Source of the DNA: PALSA-505 sp963762615
GTDB taxonomy: Bacteria > Actinomycetota > Actinomycetes > Streptosporangiales > Streptosporangiaceae
NCBI GenBank assembly: GCA_963762615.1
Contig: CAVXLG010000013.1
Coordinates: 744,001-808,000 of the forward strand
Length of the DNA: 64,000 nt
Direction: 5' to 3'
The translations under genes and the position numbers were made by a program. The notes beneath the pieces are model-generated. The model was given only the letters and a program-made list of their open reading frames with translations. It was not told the DNA's origin and did no database searches. Below are positions 16,634 through 25,401 of this stretch, one piece after another. Every line of letters begins with the position of its first letter. The first letter of the stretch is position 1.

Positions 16634-18446
16634 TCAGCTGGACGGGGTGACGATCCCGTATTCGTGGATCTTGCGGTAAATGGTGGCCCGGGACATGCCG
16701 AGCGCTTCGGCCGCCTTGACCTTGTTGCCCTTGTAGTCCAGCAGGCTCTGCACGATCGCGTCCCGCTCCATCGACTCCAGCGGGCTGAGCAGCCGCCGGC
16801 TCACCGTCCAGCACTCCGGCGGTAGGTCGTTCGGGGTGATCACCCCGGTGCGCCGGTGCTGCACGACCTTCCGCAGCACCTGCCAGAGCTGCTCGGTGTT
16901 TCCGGGCCAGCTCGACCGCAGCAGCAGCTGCATGGCCTCAGACGAGCACACCAGCCGGGGATACTGGTTGAGCTTGGCGATGAAGAACGGCACGAGCTCG
17001 GTCAGGTCCTCGATGTGGTGCCGGAGCGGCGGAAGCTCCACCGTGCTGGGGAAGAACCGGAGCAGGTCGGCCAGGCCGCCGGCCGCGGGCCGCTTGGTCA
17101 GCGTGGCGGCGATCCACACTGACTCCTGCCGCCCCGCGGCCATCGTCTCCTGGAGCGCGGCCGACAGCGCGTGCAGCCGCCGCGCGCTCAGCCGGTCGAC
17201 GTGCCTGATGACCAGGCAGCCGGCGCCTTCGAGCAGCTCGCTGCGCGCGGTCACCTGCCATTCCTGGTCCAGGGCCTGCGCGGCGTCCAGCACGTGGAAC
17301 CGTCCCGCCGGGTTCCGCCGCTGGTGCACCGCGCGGAGCAGGGCCAGCTTGCCGACCCCGGGCTCGCCCTCGAGCGCGAGCCACTCCCCCGCCGTGTACA
17401 CCGCGTCCACCTGCTGGCAGCCGCGCAGCCACAGCGGCCCGGAGCCGACCAGGCCGGGCAGGAACATCTGCTGCTTCGGGGCGGCGGCCTCGCCGGCCGT
17501 CCGGCTGGTTCCCGGCTCGACCATCTTGATGTGCACGACGCCGCCGGCCAGCCGGTCGCCGCTGCTCAGCGGCCGGCAGTACATCCGCGCCTTGGCGCCG
17601 GTGGGCAGGTCGACCGTCACGGGCACGGGGTGGCGGCTGGCCAGCACGTCGGTAGCCTGCGCGAGCAGCACGACCTGGTCGGCGGGGTCGAGGACCTGGC
17701 GTGCCTGCTCGTTCATCATCACGACTTCTTTGTTGAGCGCCAGCACGATTCCCGCGCTGCGCCGGCACGCGCGCAGGTACTCCTGGAGCAGCTCGAACTC
17801 GCGGGCGTTGCTGTCGGTGAGCAGCGCCTGGGTGATCTGGTCGGCGGTCGTCTTGGCCAGGGTGATCAGCAGCCGGTCGGCGTCCTTGCGCCAGCAGGTC
17901 AGATCGACCGCGCCGAGGGTCACGCCGGAGATGGGGTGCCGGATCGGGACGCCCGGCGCAGGCGAGGTTCTCCAGGTTCTCCGCGTAGTGCTCGTGGCCG
18001 AACACGTGCATCGGCCGTCCGCCCTCCAGGGCGGTGCCGATTCCGTTGGTCCCCACGGCTTCCTCGGCATAGCTGAAACCCGGAGCGAGCTGAACGCTGT
18101 CCAGGTGCCGGTCCAGCTCGGTGTCGGCGGCCAGCCGGGACAGCACCACGCCGGAGGAATCGGTGAGAATGACGCTGATCGGCTGGCTTTCCAGGTGCTC
18201 GCGCAGGCTTCTCAGCACCGGCATGGCGCTGCGGGTCAGCGAAGTGTCGAGGTCCGGGTCGCCGGTATAGGACAGGTCGATGCGATCGGCCGCGACATTC
18301 CACCGCCGGGACCGCCACCAGGACGCCAGGATCGTGTCGCGCACCTTGTGCGGCTCGACGTCCTCCAACGTCAGGAACCGCTGCCGCGCATCCGCCAGCC
18401 CCTGACCGTCGGTCAAAACCGGTCGGTTCGATGCTGCCGGCGACAT
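16634..18446 (-). CDS. AcoR-like GAF / AAA+ / Fis-HTH transcriptional regulator, frameshifted here
   Basis: About 603 aa once one base near 17950-17957 is removed. The N-terminal GAF-type sensor contains EEAVGTNGIGTALEGGRPMH and, in the second frame, PIRHPISGVTLGAVDLTCW, a continuous match to acetoin-regulator GAF domains. The AAA+ core has a weak Walker A (LEGEPGVGKLALL) and no GAFTGA sigma-54 contact motif. The C-terminal Fis-type helix is LLDYKGNKVKAAEALGMSRA. ATG 18446 has AAGGAGG upstream. It is divergent from the propane monooxygenase operon, so it is the obvious activator, probably responding to a ketone or alcohol intermediate. It likely works with a sigma-70-type polymerase. Confidence 0.82.
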
Positions 18447-18549
18447 GGCGCCTCCTTGCCTCCCGGGATCGCTCTCGCGGGCGGGGAGCCCGCGGGGTGA
18501 GGTTCGAGGTACGCGTAGTTCCAAGGTAAACGTGGTGCTTACAGGGTAT

Positions 18550-18564
18550 GTCTCAAGTTGAGAC
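18550..18564. promoter_or_regulatory. Perfect inverted repeat GTCTCAA-G-TTGAGAC, candidate activator site
   Basis: Seven-base arms around one base, located 50 bases upstream of the small gene at 18615 and 103 bases upstream of the regulator start at 18446. A near copy occurs at 18913-18927 and a CTCA-N3-TGAG core upstream of the permease. Likely bound by the AcoR-like regulator, with autoregulation possible. Confidence 0.6.
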
Positions 18565-18614
18565 CCCCAATCCGGACCTGGCGTCTTTTGATGCCTCGGC
18601 TAGGAGGTTGCCCG

Positions 18615-18864
18615 ATGGACCAGCATGCTGAACCTGGGCCCGAGACATTCAATCCGTGGAGCGTCGTCAACCTGGTCTTTCATCACTTGGCTGACCAGGG
18701 GCTACATCCGATCCTCGGGCAGGCAGGCGACCCCGGGGCGCCGGCCGCGGAGTTGCTCAGGTGCCTGGGAATCGAGCCCGCGGCGGAAGGGAACCGCGAG
18801 AATCCCGCTGGGCACGCAACGGCACCTCGCCGAGATCCGCGCCGCGATGTTCGGCGAGGAGTGA
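18615..18864 (+). CDS. Small uncharacterised protein preceding the monooxygenase, frameshifted here
   Basis: ATG 18615 has an excellent AGGAGG site (TAGGAGGTTGCCCG) and opens MDQHAEPGPETFNPWSVVN, continuing LVFHHLADQGLHPILG and PAAELLRCLGIEPAAEG. Removing one base near 18799-18806 joins it to RIPLGTQRHLAEIRAAMFGE and a stop at 18864, for ~82 aa. I know no function. It sits between the two palindromes, in the same direction as the large hydroxylase subunit, so it is probably the first gene of the monooxygenase transcript. A helical, soluble small protein is all the sequence shows. Confidence 0.6.
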
Positions 18865-18912
18865 CCGGCGCCGCCGCCCGGCGCTGAGCAGCGGATCCGG
18901 CCCTGTCCCGCT

Positions 18913-18927
18913 GTCTCATGTTGAGAG
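18913..18927. promoter_or_regulatory. Imperfect inverted repeat GTCTCA-TGT-TGAGAG upstream of the hydroxylase gene
   Basis: Shares CTCA-N3-TGAG with 18550-18564 and 16534-16544 and is followed at once by GAGCCACA (18925-18932), also seen next to the permease site. It lies 132 bases upstream of the hydroxylase large-subunit start, suitable for an activator site. Confidence 0.6.
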
Positions 18928-19059
18928 CCACATCTGTCCGTATGCGCGATGTGATCTGCACACGAGGACCTTTAGCCGTGCGGTCCTGCGGGTCCGCCGG
19001 CGAAATGAGGCTGCAAGAGGCCGTCTCATTCGGCCCGAGTGAAGGGTAAGGGGTGACAC

Positions 19060-20712
19060 GTGAGTCGCCAGAGCGTGGCTAAGGCCCACCAGAAGATCCA
19101 GGAGCTGTCCTGGGAACCGCAGTACCACGAGCCAGTGGCGCAGTACGGGACGGACTACACGTTCCAGAAGGCCGCCAAGAAGGACCCGCTCAAGCAGGTT
19201 CTCCGGTCGTACTTCCCGATGCAGGAGGAGAAGGACCACAGAGTCTACGGGGCCCAGGACGGGGCCATCCGCGGCAACATGTTCCGCCAGGTGCAGGAGC
19301 GGTGGCTGGAATGGCAGAAGCTGTTCCTGTCCATCATCCCGCTGCCGGAGATCTCGGCGGCCCGGGCGATGCCGTTGCTGTTCCGGACGGTACCCAACCC
19401 GGAGCTGCACAACGGACAGGCGATCCAGATGATCGACGAGGTGCGGCACTCGACGATCCAGCAGAACCTCAAGCGCCTGTACATGAACAACTACATCGAC
19501 CCGGCGGGCTTCAACAACAGCCTGCGCAACTTCCAGAACGACTACTGCGGGACGATCGGCCGGCAGTTCGCCGAGGGCTTCATCACCGGTGACGCGATCA
19601 CGGCGGCGAGCATCTACCTGACGATCGTGGCCGAGACCGCGTTCACGAACACGCTGTTCGTGGCCATGCCGGCCGAGGCCGCTGCCAACGGCGACTACCT
19701 GCTGCCGACGGTGTTCCACTCGGTGCAGTCCGATGAGTCCCGGCACATCAGCAACGGCTACGCCACCTTGCTGATGGCGCTGGCCGACGAGTCCAACCAC
19801 CAGCTGCTCGAGCGGGACCTGCGGTACGCCTGGTGGAATAACCACCGGGTGGTGGACGCGGCGATCGGCACGTTCATCGAGTACGGCACCAAGGACCGCC
19901 GCAAGGACCGGCAGTCCTACGCCGAGATGTGGCGCCGGTGGATCTACGATGACTACTACCGCAGCTACCTCGTGCCGCTGGAGAAGTACGGCCTGGTCAT
20001 TCCGCACGACCTCATCGAGGAAGCGTGGAAGCAGATCTGGGAGAACGGCTACGTGCACGAGGTCGCCCAGTTCTTCGCCACCGGCTGGCTGGCGAACTAC
20101 TGGCGGATCGACAGCATGACCGACGAAGACTTCGAGTGGTTCGAGTACAAGTACCCGGGCTGGTACGACAAGTACGGCAAGTGGTGGGAGAACTACAACC
20201 GCCTCGCGGAGCCGAACGGGCACCACCCGATCGTCGCCGAGAACGTGGACTACGTGTACCCGCACCGGTGCTGGACCTGCATGGTGCCGTGCCTGGTCCG
20301 CGAGGACATGGTCATGGACGAGGTCAACGGCCAGGTCCGGACGTACTGCCACGAGGTCTGCCGCTGGACCGACGTTGAGGCGTTCCGGCCGACCTTCCAG
20401 GGCCGGTCCACGCCGAACATGGGCCAGCTGATCGGGACCCGCGAGTGGGAGACCATGTACCACGGCTGGAACTGGGCCGACGTGGTGTCCGACATGGGAT
20501 ACGTGCGCGACGACGGCAAGACGATGACCGCCCAGCCGCACCTGAACCTCGACCCCAAGAAGATGTGGACGCTGGACCACCTGCGCCGGATGGGCCCGGT
20601 GCTGAGCCCGAACGTCCTACTCAACGAGATGACGCCGGAAGAGCGGGCCGCCTTCCAGGCGGACTACAACCGGCAGGGACCGGCCGGACGGCCGGCACCC
20701 GCGGAAGCGTAA
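19060..20712 (+). CDS. prmA: Propane monooxygenase hydroxylase large (alpha) subunit
   Basis: Catalytic subunit of a soluble di-iron monooxygenase of the propane type (prm/mim). All six iron ligands are in place: Glu97, Glu127 and His130 (DEVRH) for the first iron, Glu192, Glu226 and His229 (DESRH) for the second. Spacings of 30, 3, 65, 34 and 3 residues equal those of methane monooxygenase MmoX. The chain is 550 aa, normal for the family. The start is GTG 19060 with AAGGGG upstream. It would insert oxygen at the secondary carbon of propane to give 2-propanol, working with the reductase, small subunit and coupling protein that follow. Phenol or acetone as additional substrates is known for relatives. 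Confidence 0.95.
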   Translation: MSRQSVAKAHQKIQELSWEPQYHEPVAQYGTDYTFQKAAKKDPLKQVLRSYFPMQEEKDHRVYGAQDGAIRGNMFRQVQERWLEWQKLFLSIIPLPEISAARAMPLLFRTVPNPELHNGQAIQMIDEVRHSTIQQNLKRLYMNNYIDPAGFNNSLRNFQNDYCGTIGRQFAEGFITGDAITAASIYLTIVAETAFTNTLFVAMPAEAAANGDYLLPTVFHSVQSDESRHISNGYATLLMALADESNHQLLERDLRYAWWNNHRVVDAAIGTFIEYGTKDRRKDRQSYAEMWRRWIYDDYYRSYLVPLEKYGLVIPHDLIEEAWKQIWENGYVHEVAQFFATGWLANYWRIDSMTDEDFEWFEYKYPGWYDKYGKWWENYNRLAEPNGHHPIVAENVDYVYPHRCWTCMVPCLVREDMVMDEVNGQVRTYCHEVCRWTDVEAFRPTFQGRSTPNMGQLIGTREWETMYHGWNWADVVSDMGYVRDDGKTMTAQPHLNLDPKKMWTLDHLRRMGPVLSPNVLLNEMTPEERAAFQADYNRQGPAGRPAPAEA

Positions 20713-20738
20713 CCGGTAACCGGAAGGGACGGCATGCA

Positions 20739-20772
20739 GGGAGGGGGCCAGGGCAACCCCCTGGCCCCTCCC
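20739..20772 (+). terminator. Intercistronic hairpin between large subunit and reductase genes
   Basis: A G/C stem of about 14 bp with one bulged G (GGGAGGGGG/CCCCTCCC plus CCAGGG/CCCTGG), loop CAACC, followed by CCCTTT. It lies 26 bases after the large-subunit stop inside the operon. Likely an mRNA-stabilising or attenuating element that sets a higher level for the hydroxylase than for the reductase; it could also terminate partially. Confidence 0.6.
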
Positions 20773-20808
20773 CCTTTCCGCAGGCAGTACTGACTCCGCG
20801 AGGGGGCC

Positions 20809-21858
20809 ATGGGCAATAAGCACGTCGTGCGGTTCGAGCCGGTCGGCATCGAGATCGAGGTCGACGAGGGTCAGACGATCCTGCGCGCAGCGTTCGAGCA
20901 GGGGATCATGCTCCCGCACGGCTGCAAGGAGGGACAGTGCTCGTCGTGCAAGTCGTTCCTGCTCGAAGGTGAGGACATCGAGCTGGAGAGGTACTCGACC
21001 TTCTCCCTGCCCGACTTCGAGAAGGAGGAAGGGTTCACGCTGCTGTGCCGGGCGCACGCCTACGAGGACGTGACGATCGAGCTGCTGCACTACGACGAGG
21101 ACATGATCCGGTCCGGGCTGCCCATCGAGGAGGCGGTCGCCGAGGTGGTGGCAAATGACGCCGTCACGCACGACATGCGGCACCTGGTGCTGCGGCTGAT
21201 CGAGCCGAAAGAGATCAAGTTCTTCCCCGGGCAGTACGTCGATATCTCCGTCCCCGGGACCGAAGCCTCCCGTTCGTTCTCGATGGCGAACACGACCAGC
21301 CGCGAGGACGGCCGGCTGGAATTCGTCATCAAGGTTTACCCGGACGGGCTGTTCTCGCATTTCCTCGACACCCAGCTGGCCGTGGGTGACCAGATCAACC
21401 TGACCGGGCCATACGGGGTGTTCACGCTCCGCGAGGGCCACGACGAAGACCTGGTCTTCGTGGGCGGCGGGGCGGGGATGGCCCCCATCCTGGCGCTGCT
21501 CCGCTCGATGGCCGAGCGCGGCATCACGCGCAAGGCCACCTATTACTACGGTGCGCGGCGTCGTCACGACCTGTGCTTTGAGGGCGAGCTCCGTGCCCTG
21601 GAGAAAACCCTCGCCAACTTCCGGTACGTGCCCGCGCTCTCCGAGCCTGATGACGACGACGACTGGGACGGTGAGGTAGGCCTGATCACCGACGTAGTGA
21701 AGCGGCACGAGTCCGACTTGAAGGGGGCACACGCCTACATCTGCGGTCCGCCGCCGATGGTGGAGGCGGCCGTGCCGCTGCTGGCCGAGCTCGGAGTTCC
21801 GGAAGCGCGCGTGTACTTCGACAAGTTCACCAGCACCAGTGACCCCGATGAAGGGTGA
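20809..21858 (+). CDS. prmB: Propane monooxygenase reductase (2Fe-2S ferredoxin / FAD / NADH)
   Basis: Electron donor for the hydroxylase, 349 aa. An N-terminal plant-type [2Fe-2S] domain carries Cys39, Cys44, Cys47 and Cys80 (HGCKEGQCSSC ... LLCRAHA). The FAD-binding barrel has RSFSMA (155-160), and the NAD-binding domain has GGGAGMAP (219-226) and CGPPPM (312-317). It passes electrons from NADH through FAD and the iron-sulfur cluster to the di-iron site. ATG 20809 follows GAGGGGGCC. The gene is separated from the large-subunit gene by a stable hairpin and is followed after 65 bases by the small-subunit gene. Confidence 0.95.
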   Translation: MGNKHVVRFEPVGIEIEVDEGQTILRAAFEQGIMLPHGCKEGQCSSCKSFLLEGEDIELERYSTFSLPDFEKEEGFTLLCRAHAYEDVTIELLHYDEDMIRSGLPIEEAVAEVVANDAVTHDMRHLVLRLIEPKEIKFFPGQYVDISVPGTEASRSFSMANTTSREDGRLEFVIKVYPDGLFSHFLDTQLAVGDQINLTGPYGVFTLREGHDEDLVFVGGGAGMAPILALLRSMAERGITRKATYYYGARRRHDLCFEGELRALEKTLANFRYVPALSEPDDDDDWDGEVGLITDVVKRHESDLKGAHAYICGPPPMVEAAVPLLAELGVPEARVYFDKFTSTSDPDEG

Positions 21859-21923
21859 CGGATATCCGGTCAACCTCTCGCAGTAAAGGACCTCTCGACC
21901 TCTCAAGGTAAAGGAAGGACCTC

Positions 21924-23097
21924 ATGACTACCTCCTCGGAAGAACGCAGCGTACCGAAGGTCGAATTTACCGATGCGGAGGCGGGGGCCAAGGAATTCCC
22001 GGACTCCCATAGCCGCCGGTTCAACTACTACACCCCGGAGAAACGCAAGCAGACCCACTACGAGGACGTCACCGTCGAGGTGCAGCCCGACCCGCGGCAC
22101 TACCTCGCGCAGGGCTGGCTGTACGGGTTCTCCGACGGCCGCGGCGGCTACCCGCTGGACTGGACTGTGCTGAAGGCCTGGGGTTCGGACAAGCCGGTGC
22201 CCAAGCGCTACCCGGGATCGGGCGGCAAGGGCTACGACTGGCCGGCCCACGGCTGGCACGAGTTCCGGGACCCGAACGAGGAGTGGGAGCTCACCCTCTA
22301 CCGGTACAACGCCAACGTGGTCCGCCAGCTCAACCAGAACATCGACGTGGCCAGGCAGACGAAGGCTTTCGACCAGTGGGGCCGCAACTGGGTGACGTTC
22401 GTCGAGCGCAACGTCGGGGCCTGGATGCACGTGGACCACGGGCTGGGGCTGTACCTGTACGCGAACGCCAACCGCCGGGCGCCGACGAACATGCACAACA
22501 ACGCGATCTCGGTGAACAGCATGCACCGGATCCGGTCCGCGCAGGACCTGGCGCTCTACAACCTCACGCTCAGCGAGGAGCTCGAAGGCTTCGACGGCCG
22601 GGCGCACGTCGAGGCCTGGAACAACGACCCGGTCTGGCGGGACGTCCGCGAAGTGGCCGAGGCGCTGACCGGCATCGACGACTGGTGCGAGGCGATCTTC
22701 GCCGGCGAACGTGGTGTTCGAGCCGCTGGTGGGCGAGCTGTTCCGCAGCCAGCTCGTGATGCACGCGGCGGCGCGCAACGGCGACTTCGTCACCCCCACC
22801 ATCGTCGGCGCGGAGGAGTATGACTTCGCCGAGCGGGACCTGCGGTACACCCGGGCGATGTTCGAGCTGCTGACCAACGACCGCGAGTTCGCCGACCACA
22901 ACAAGGGCATCATGCAGGGGTGGCTGTCAGACTGGGTGCCGCGGGCCCTCGCGGCCGCCCGGACGCTGCAGCCGATCTGGTCGCAGCCGGACGCGAAGCC
23001 ACCTCGCTTCGAGGACGGCCTCGACCGTGTGAAGAGCCGCTTCAGCGGCATCATGTCCGACCTTGGCCTGGAAACACCGAAGGAGCTGGCCCAGTGA
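21924..23097 (+). CDS. prmC: Propane monooxygenase hydroxylase small (beta) subunit, frameshifted here
   Basis: Beta subunit of the hydroxylase; it has no metal ligands and packs against the alpha subunit. The first frame runs from MTTSSEERSVPKVEF through WMHVDHGLGLYLYANANRRA to WCEAIFAGE. The next frame resumes at NVVFEPLVGELFRSQLVMH and ends ETPKELAQ. Family members read ...FAANVVFEPLVGELFR, so one extra base in GCCGGCGAAC (~22700-22710) breaks the frame; repaired length is 390 aa. ATG 21924 has AAAGGAAGG upstream. The stop overlaps the coupling-protein start. Because the rest of the operon is intact, a sequencing insertion is more likely than true loss. Confidence 0.85.
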
Positions 23098-23465
23098 CCA
23101 CGTTCAAGACCACGGAGAGCCCGTTCAAGTCGGACAACACGGCCTCCAACCAGTGCGGCTTCACCCTGATGAACAATCAGGTGGGCGCGGTTGTGGCCGA
23201 GGTGATGGACGGCAAGGACAACGTGAGCGTCCGCTTCCTGCCGTCGATGATCCGGGTCGACGCGATCGGCCGGATGGATGTCGTCTACGACGAGGTCTCC
23301 GAGGCCCTCGGCGAGGAGCCCGGCTTCTTCGACTCCGCGGAGTTCGAGGAGAACATGTCCACGCACTACGGCCGCATGATCCACGAGGACGACCGGACGA
23401 TCATGTTCGCCAACCCCGAGGACGCCGCCGAGTACCTCGGCTTCGACCTGACCGCTCGTAGTTAG
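23094..23465 (+). CDS. prmD: Propane monooxygenase coupling (effector) protein
   Basis: A 123-aa MmoB/DmpM-type effector without cofactors that binds the hydroxylase and controls substrate access. The pattern SNQCGFTLMNNQVGAVVAEV, VSVRFLPSMIRVDAIGRMDV and the DVVYDEVSEALG segment match this small family. GTG 23094 overlaps the small-subunit stop (GTGA), so translation is coupled. It is followed by 122 bases holding an inverted repeat before the amidohydrolase. Confidence 0.92.
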   Translation: MTTFKTTESPFKSDNTASNQCGFTLMNNQVGAVVAEVMDGKDNVSVRFLPSMIRVDAIGRMDVVYDEVSEALGEEPGFFDSAEFEENMSTHYGRMIHEDDRTIMFANPEDAAEYLGFDLTARS

Positions 23466-23476
23466 GCCTTGCCGCG

Positions 23477-23521
23477 ACCGGGCCCAGCGGCTAAGCAGAT
23501 AGTGCGGCCGCCGGGCCCGGT
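23477..23521 (+). terminator. Inverted repeat after the coupling-protein gene
   Basis: ACCGGGCCC (23477-23485) and GGGCCCGGT (23513-23521) are perfect 9-bp arms 27 bases apart, starting 12 bases after the coupling-protein stop. A partial terminator or processing site between the monooxygenase genes and the downstream pathway genes is plausible; no U-tract is present. Confidence 0.35.
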
Positions 23522-23587
23522 GCCGCTTCGGGCTGGCGGCTAGCCACAAGGTGACCACTTCGGCCCCGCGACGAGGAGGAAGGAACT

Positions 23588-24652
23588 GTGTACCAGAAGA
23601 ACGGCGAGAAGTACTTCGTTGTAGATGGCCATATGCACTACTGGAACGCGGCGCCGGATAACTGGGTGCCGGGAGCCGAGCAGTACGCCAAGGGCTGGAT
23701 CGAATGCTTCCACGCCTATCAGGGCCTCGGCCCGCCGGAAACGCACTGGCCGATTGAGCACTTCCAGAAGTACTCCGAGGATGATCTCATGAAGGACGTC
23801 TTCGAGGACGGCTACGTCGACGTGGCCATCTTCCAGCCGACGTACCTGAAGGAGTGGTACAAGGAAGGCTTCAACACCACCGAGCGGAACGCCCTGATGG
23901 GCGAGAAGCACCCCGGCAAGTTCGTCTACAACACCAGGTTCGACCCCCGCGACGGCGAGGCGGGCCTGCAGGAGCTGCGGCGGAACGTGGAGCGCTTCGG
24001 GTCCAAGGGGATCAAGCTGTACACGGCGGAGTGGAACAAGGGCTCGCGGGGGTACAAGCTGAGCGACCCCATGGCCTACACGTTCCTGGGCGCCGCCCAG
24101 GATCTCGGCGTCAAGAACATCCACGTGCACAAGGGCCCGACGATCTGGCCGCTGGACAAGGACGCCTTCGACGTGGCCGACGTGGACCACGCCGCGACCG
24201 ACTTCCCCGACCTGAACTTCATCGTCGAGCACGTCGGCCTGCCGCGGATCGAGGACTTCTGCTTCATGGCCACGCAGGAGCCGAACGTGTACGCGGGGCT
24301 CGCGGTGGTCCTCGGCGGGCTGATGCACGCGCGGCCCAAGTTCTTCGCCAAGGTGATGGGTGAGCTGCTGTTCTGGGTCGGCGAGGACAAGATGCTGTTC
24401 GGCAGCGACTACGCGATCTGGGAGCCGAAGTGGCAGGTCGAGGGGCTGGTCGGCTGGGAGATGCCAGACGATTCCGAGTTGTCGGACTACCCGCGGCTGG
24501 GCACCGAGGGAAAGAAGAAGATCCTCGGGCTGAATGCGGCCAAGCTGTACGACATCGACGTGCCGGCCGAGTACCAGCTGAAGGACGGTACGCCCGGCGC
24601 CCATGAGGTGCTCGGCGGCCAGCCCGAGGAGCACGCGGCTTCGGGGGCATGA
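23588..24652 (+). CDS. Amidohydrolase family protein of the propane operon
   Basis: A 354-aa TIM-barrel metal hydrolase of the amidohydrolase_2 type. Likely metal ligands are in VDGHMHYW (His-x-His), HVHKGP, VEHVGLPRIED and the C-terminal Asp in FGSDYAIWEP. A homologous gene sits at this place in mycobacterial mim and Gordonia prm clusters, but its reaction there is not established to my knowledge; hydrolysis or decarboxylation of a pathway intermediate, or a maturation role, are guesses. GTG 23588 has GAGGAGGAAG upstream. The stop overlaps the next start (ATGA). Confidence 0.88.
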   Translation: MYQKNGEKYFVVDGHMHYWNAAPDNWVPGAEQYAKGWIECFHAYQGLGPPETHWPIEHFQKYSEDDLMKDVFEDGYVDVAIFQPTYLKEWYKEGFNTTERNALMGEKHPGKFVYNTRFDPRDGEAGLQELRRNVERFGSKGIKLYTAEWNKGSRGYKLSDPMAYTFLGAAQDLGVKNIHVHKGPTIWPLDKDAFDVADVDHAATDFPDLNFIVEHVGLPRIEDFCFMATQEPNVYAGLAVVLGGLMHARPKFFAKVMGELLFWVGEDKMLFGSDYAIWEPKWQVEGLVGWEMPDDSELSDYPRLGTEGKKKILGLNAAKLYDIDVPAEYQLKDGTPGAHEVLGGQPEEHAASGA

Positions 24653-25401
24653 CCAGCCCGGTGACAGCCGCATCCCCGAACGCGCCCCCGGGGGAAGCAC
24701 TCCCGGGGGCCGAGCGGGTACTGGCCGCGCTGGAGACGGTGCGCGACCCGGAACTGGACGAGCCGATCACCTCGCTCGGCTTCGTCGCCTCGTGCCACGT
24801 CTCCGCGGCTGGTGACGCGCAGATCCGGCTGCGGCTGCCGACGTACTTCTGCGCCCCCAACTTCGCCTTCCTGATGGTCGCGGACGCCTATGACGCGGTG
24901 AGCGCTCTGCCTGGAGTGCGGCACGCCGAGATCGTGCTCGAGGATCACTTCGCCGCCGAGACGATCAACGGCGGGGTAGCCGCGAGGGCCGGCTTCATGG
25001 CCACGTTCGACGGCGAGGCGGTCAGCGAGCTGGACGGGCTGCGCGCCGACTTCCTCCGCAAGGCGGTCATGGCGGGCACCGACCAGGTGTGCCGGCCGCT
25101 GCTCGCCGGCGGGACGGATCCGGCCCGGCTCGGCCGGCTGACCCTGGGCGAGGTGCCGGACTCGCGGCCGCTGCGGCGACTGCGCGAGCGCCGGGCCGAG
25201 CTCGGGCTGCCGGCCGGCGACGACGCCCTGCTGCTGATCGACCCGAAGACGGGCGCGGCGGTGGGCACCGACGCGCTCCCGCTGCACCTGCGTAAGGCGC
25301 AGCTGACCCGTACCAGCCTCGAGGCGAACGGCAGCATCTGCCGCGGCATGCTGAGAGTCCGGTACCTCACACCTGGACACGGCGAGAAGGAGCAGCAGTG
25401 A
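24649..25401 (+). CDS. MIP18/DUF59 domain protein (iron-sulfur assembly-like) of the propane operon
   Basis: A 250-aa protein. The first ~105 residues match the MIP18 (DUF59) fold: ALETVRDPELDEPITSLGFV followed by IRLRLPTYFCAPNFAFLMV, with the conserved cysteine in the TYFCAPN loop. The rest is a ~140-residue extension with no recognisable domain, Arg/Leu-rich and probably helical. MIP18-like proteins help insert iron-sulfur or other iron cofactors. By position it may help mature the reductase cluster or the di-iron site; this is inference. It is translationally coupled on both sides (ATGA before, GTGA after). Confidence 0.8.
   Translation: MTSPVTAASPNAPPGEALPGAERVLAALETVRDPELDEPITSLGFVASCHVSAAGDAQIRLRLPTYFCAPNFAFLMVADAYDAVSALPGVRHAEIVLEDHFAAETINGGVAARAGFMATFDGEAVSELDGLRADFLRKAVMAGTDQVCRPLLAGGTDPARLGRLTLGEVPDSRPLRRLRERRAELGLPAGDDALLLIDPKTGAAVGTDALPLHLRKAQLTRTSLEANGSICRGMLRVRYLTPGHGEKEQQ

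Noticed and set aside
18447..19059. Sigma-54 (-24/-12) promoter before the monooxygenase
   Set aside because: No GG-N10-GC element found and the regulator lacks GAFTGA; actinobacteria generally lack sigma-54.
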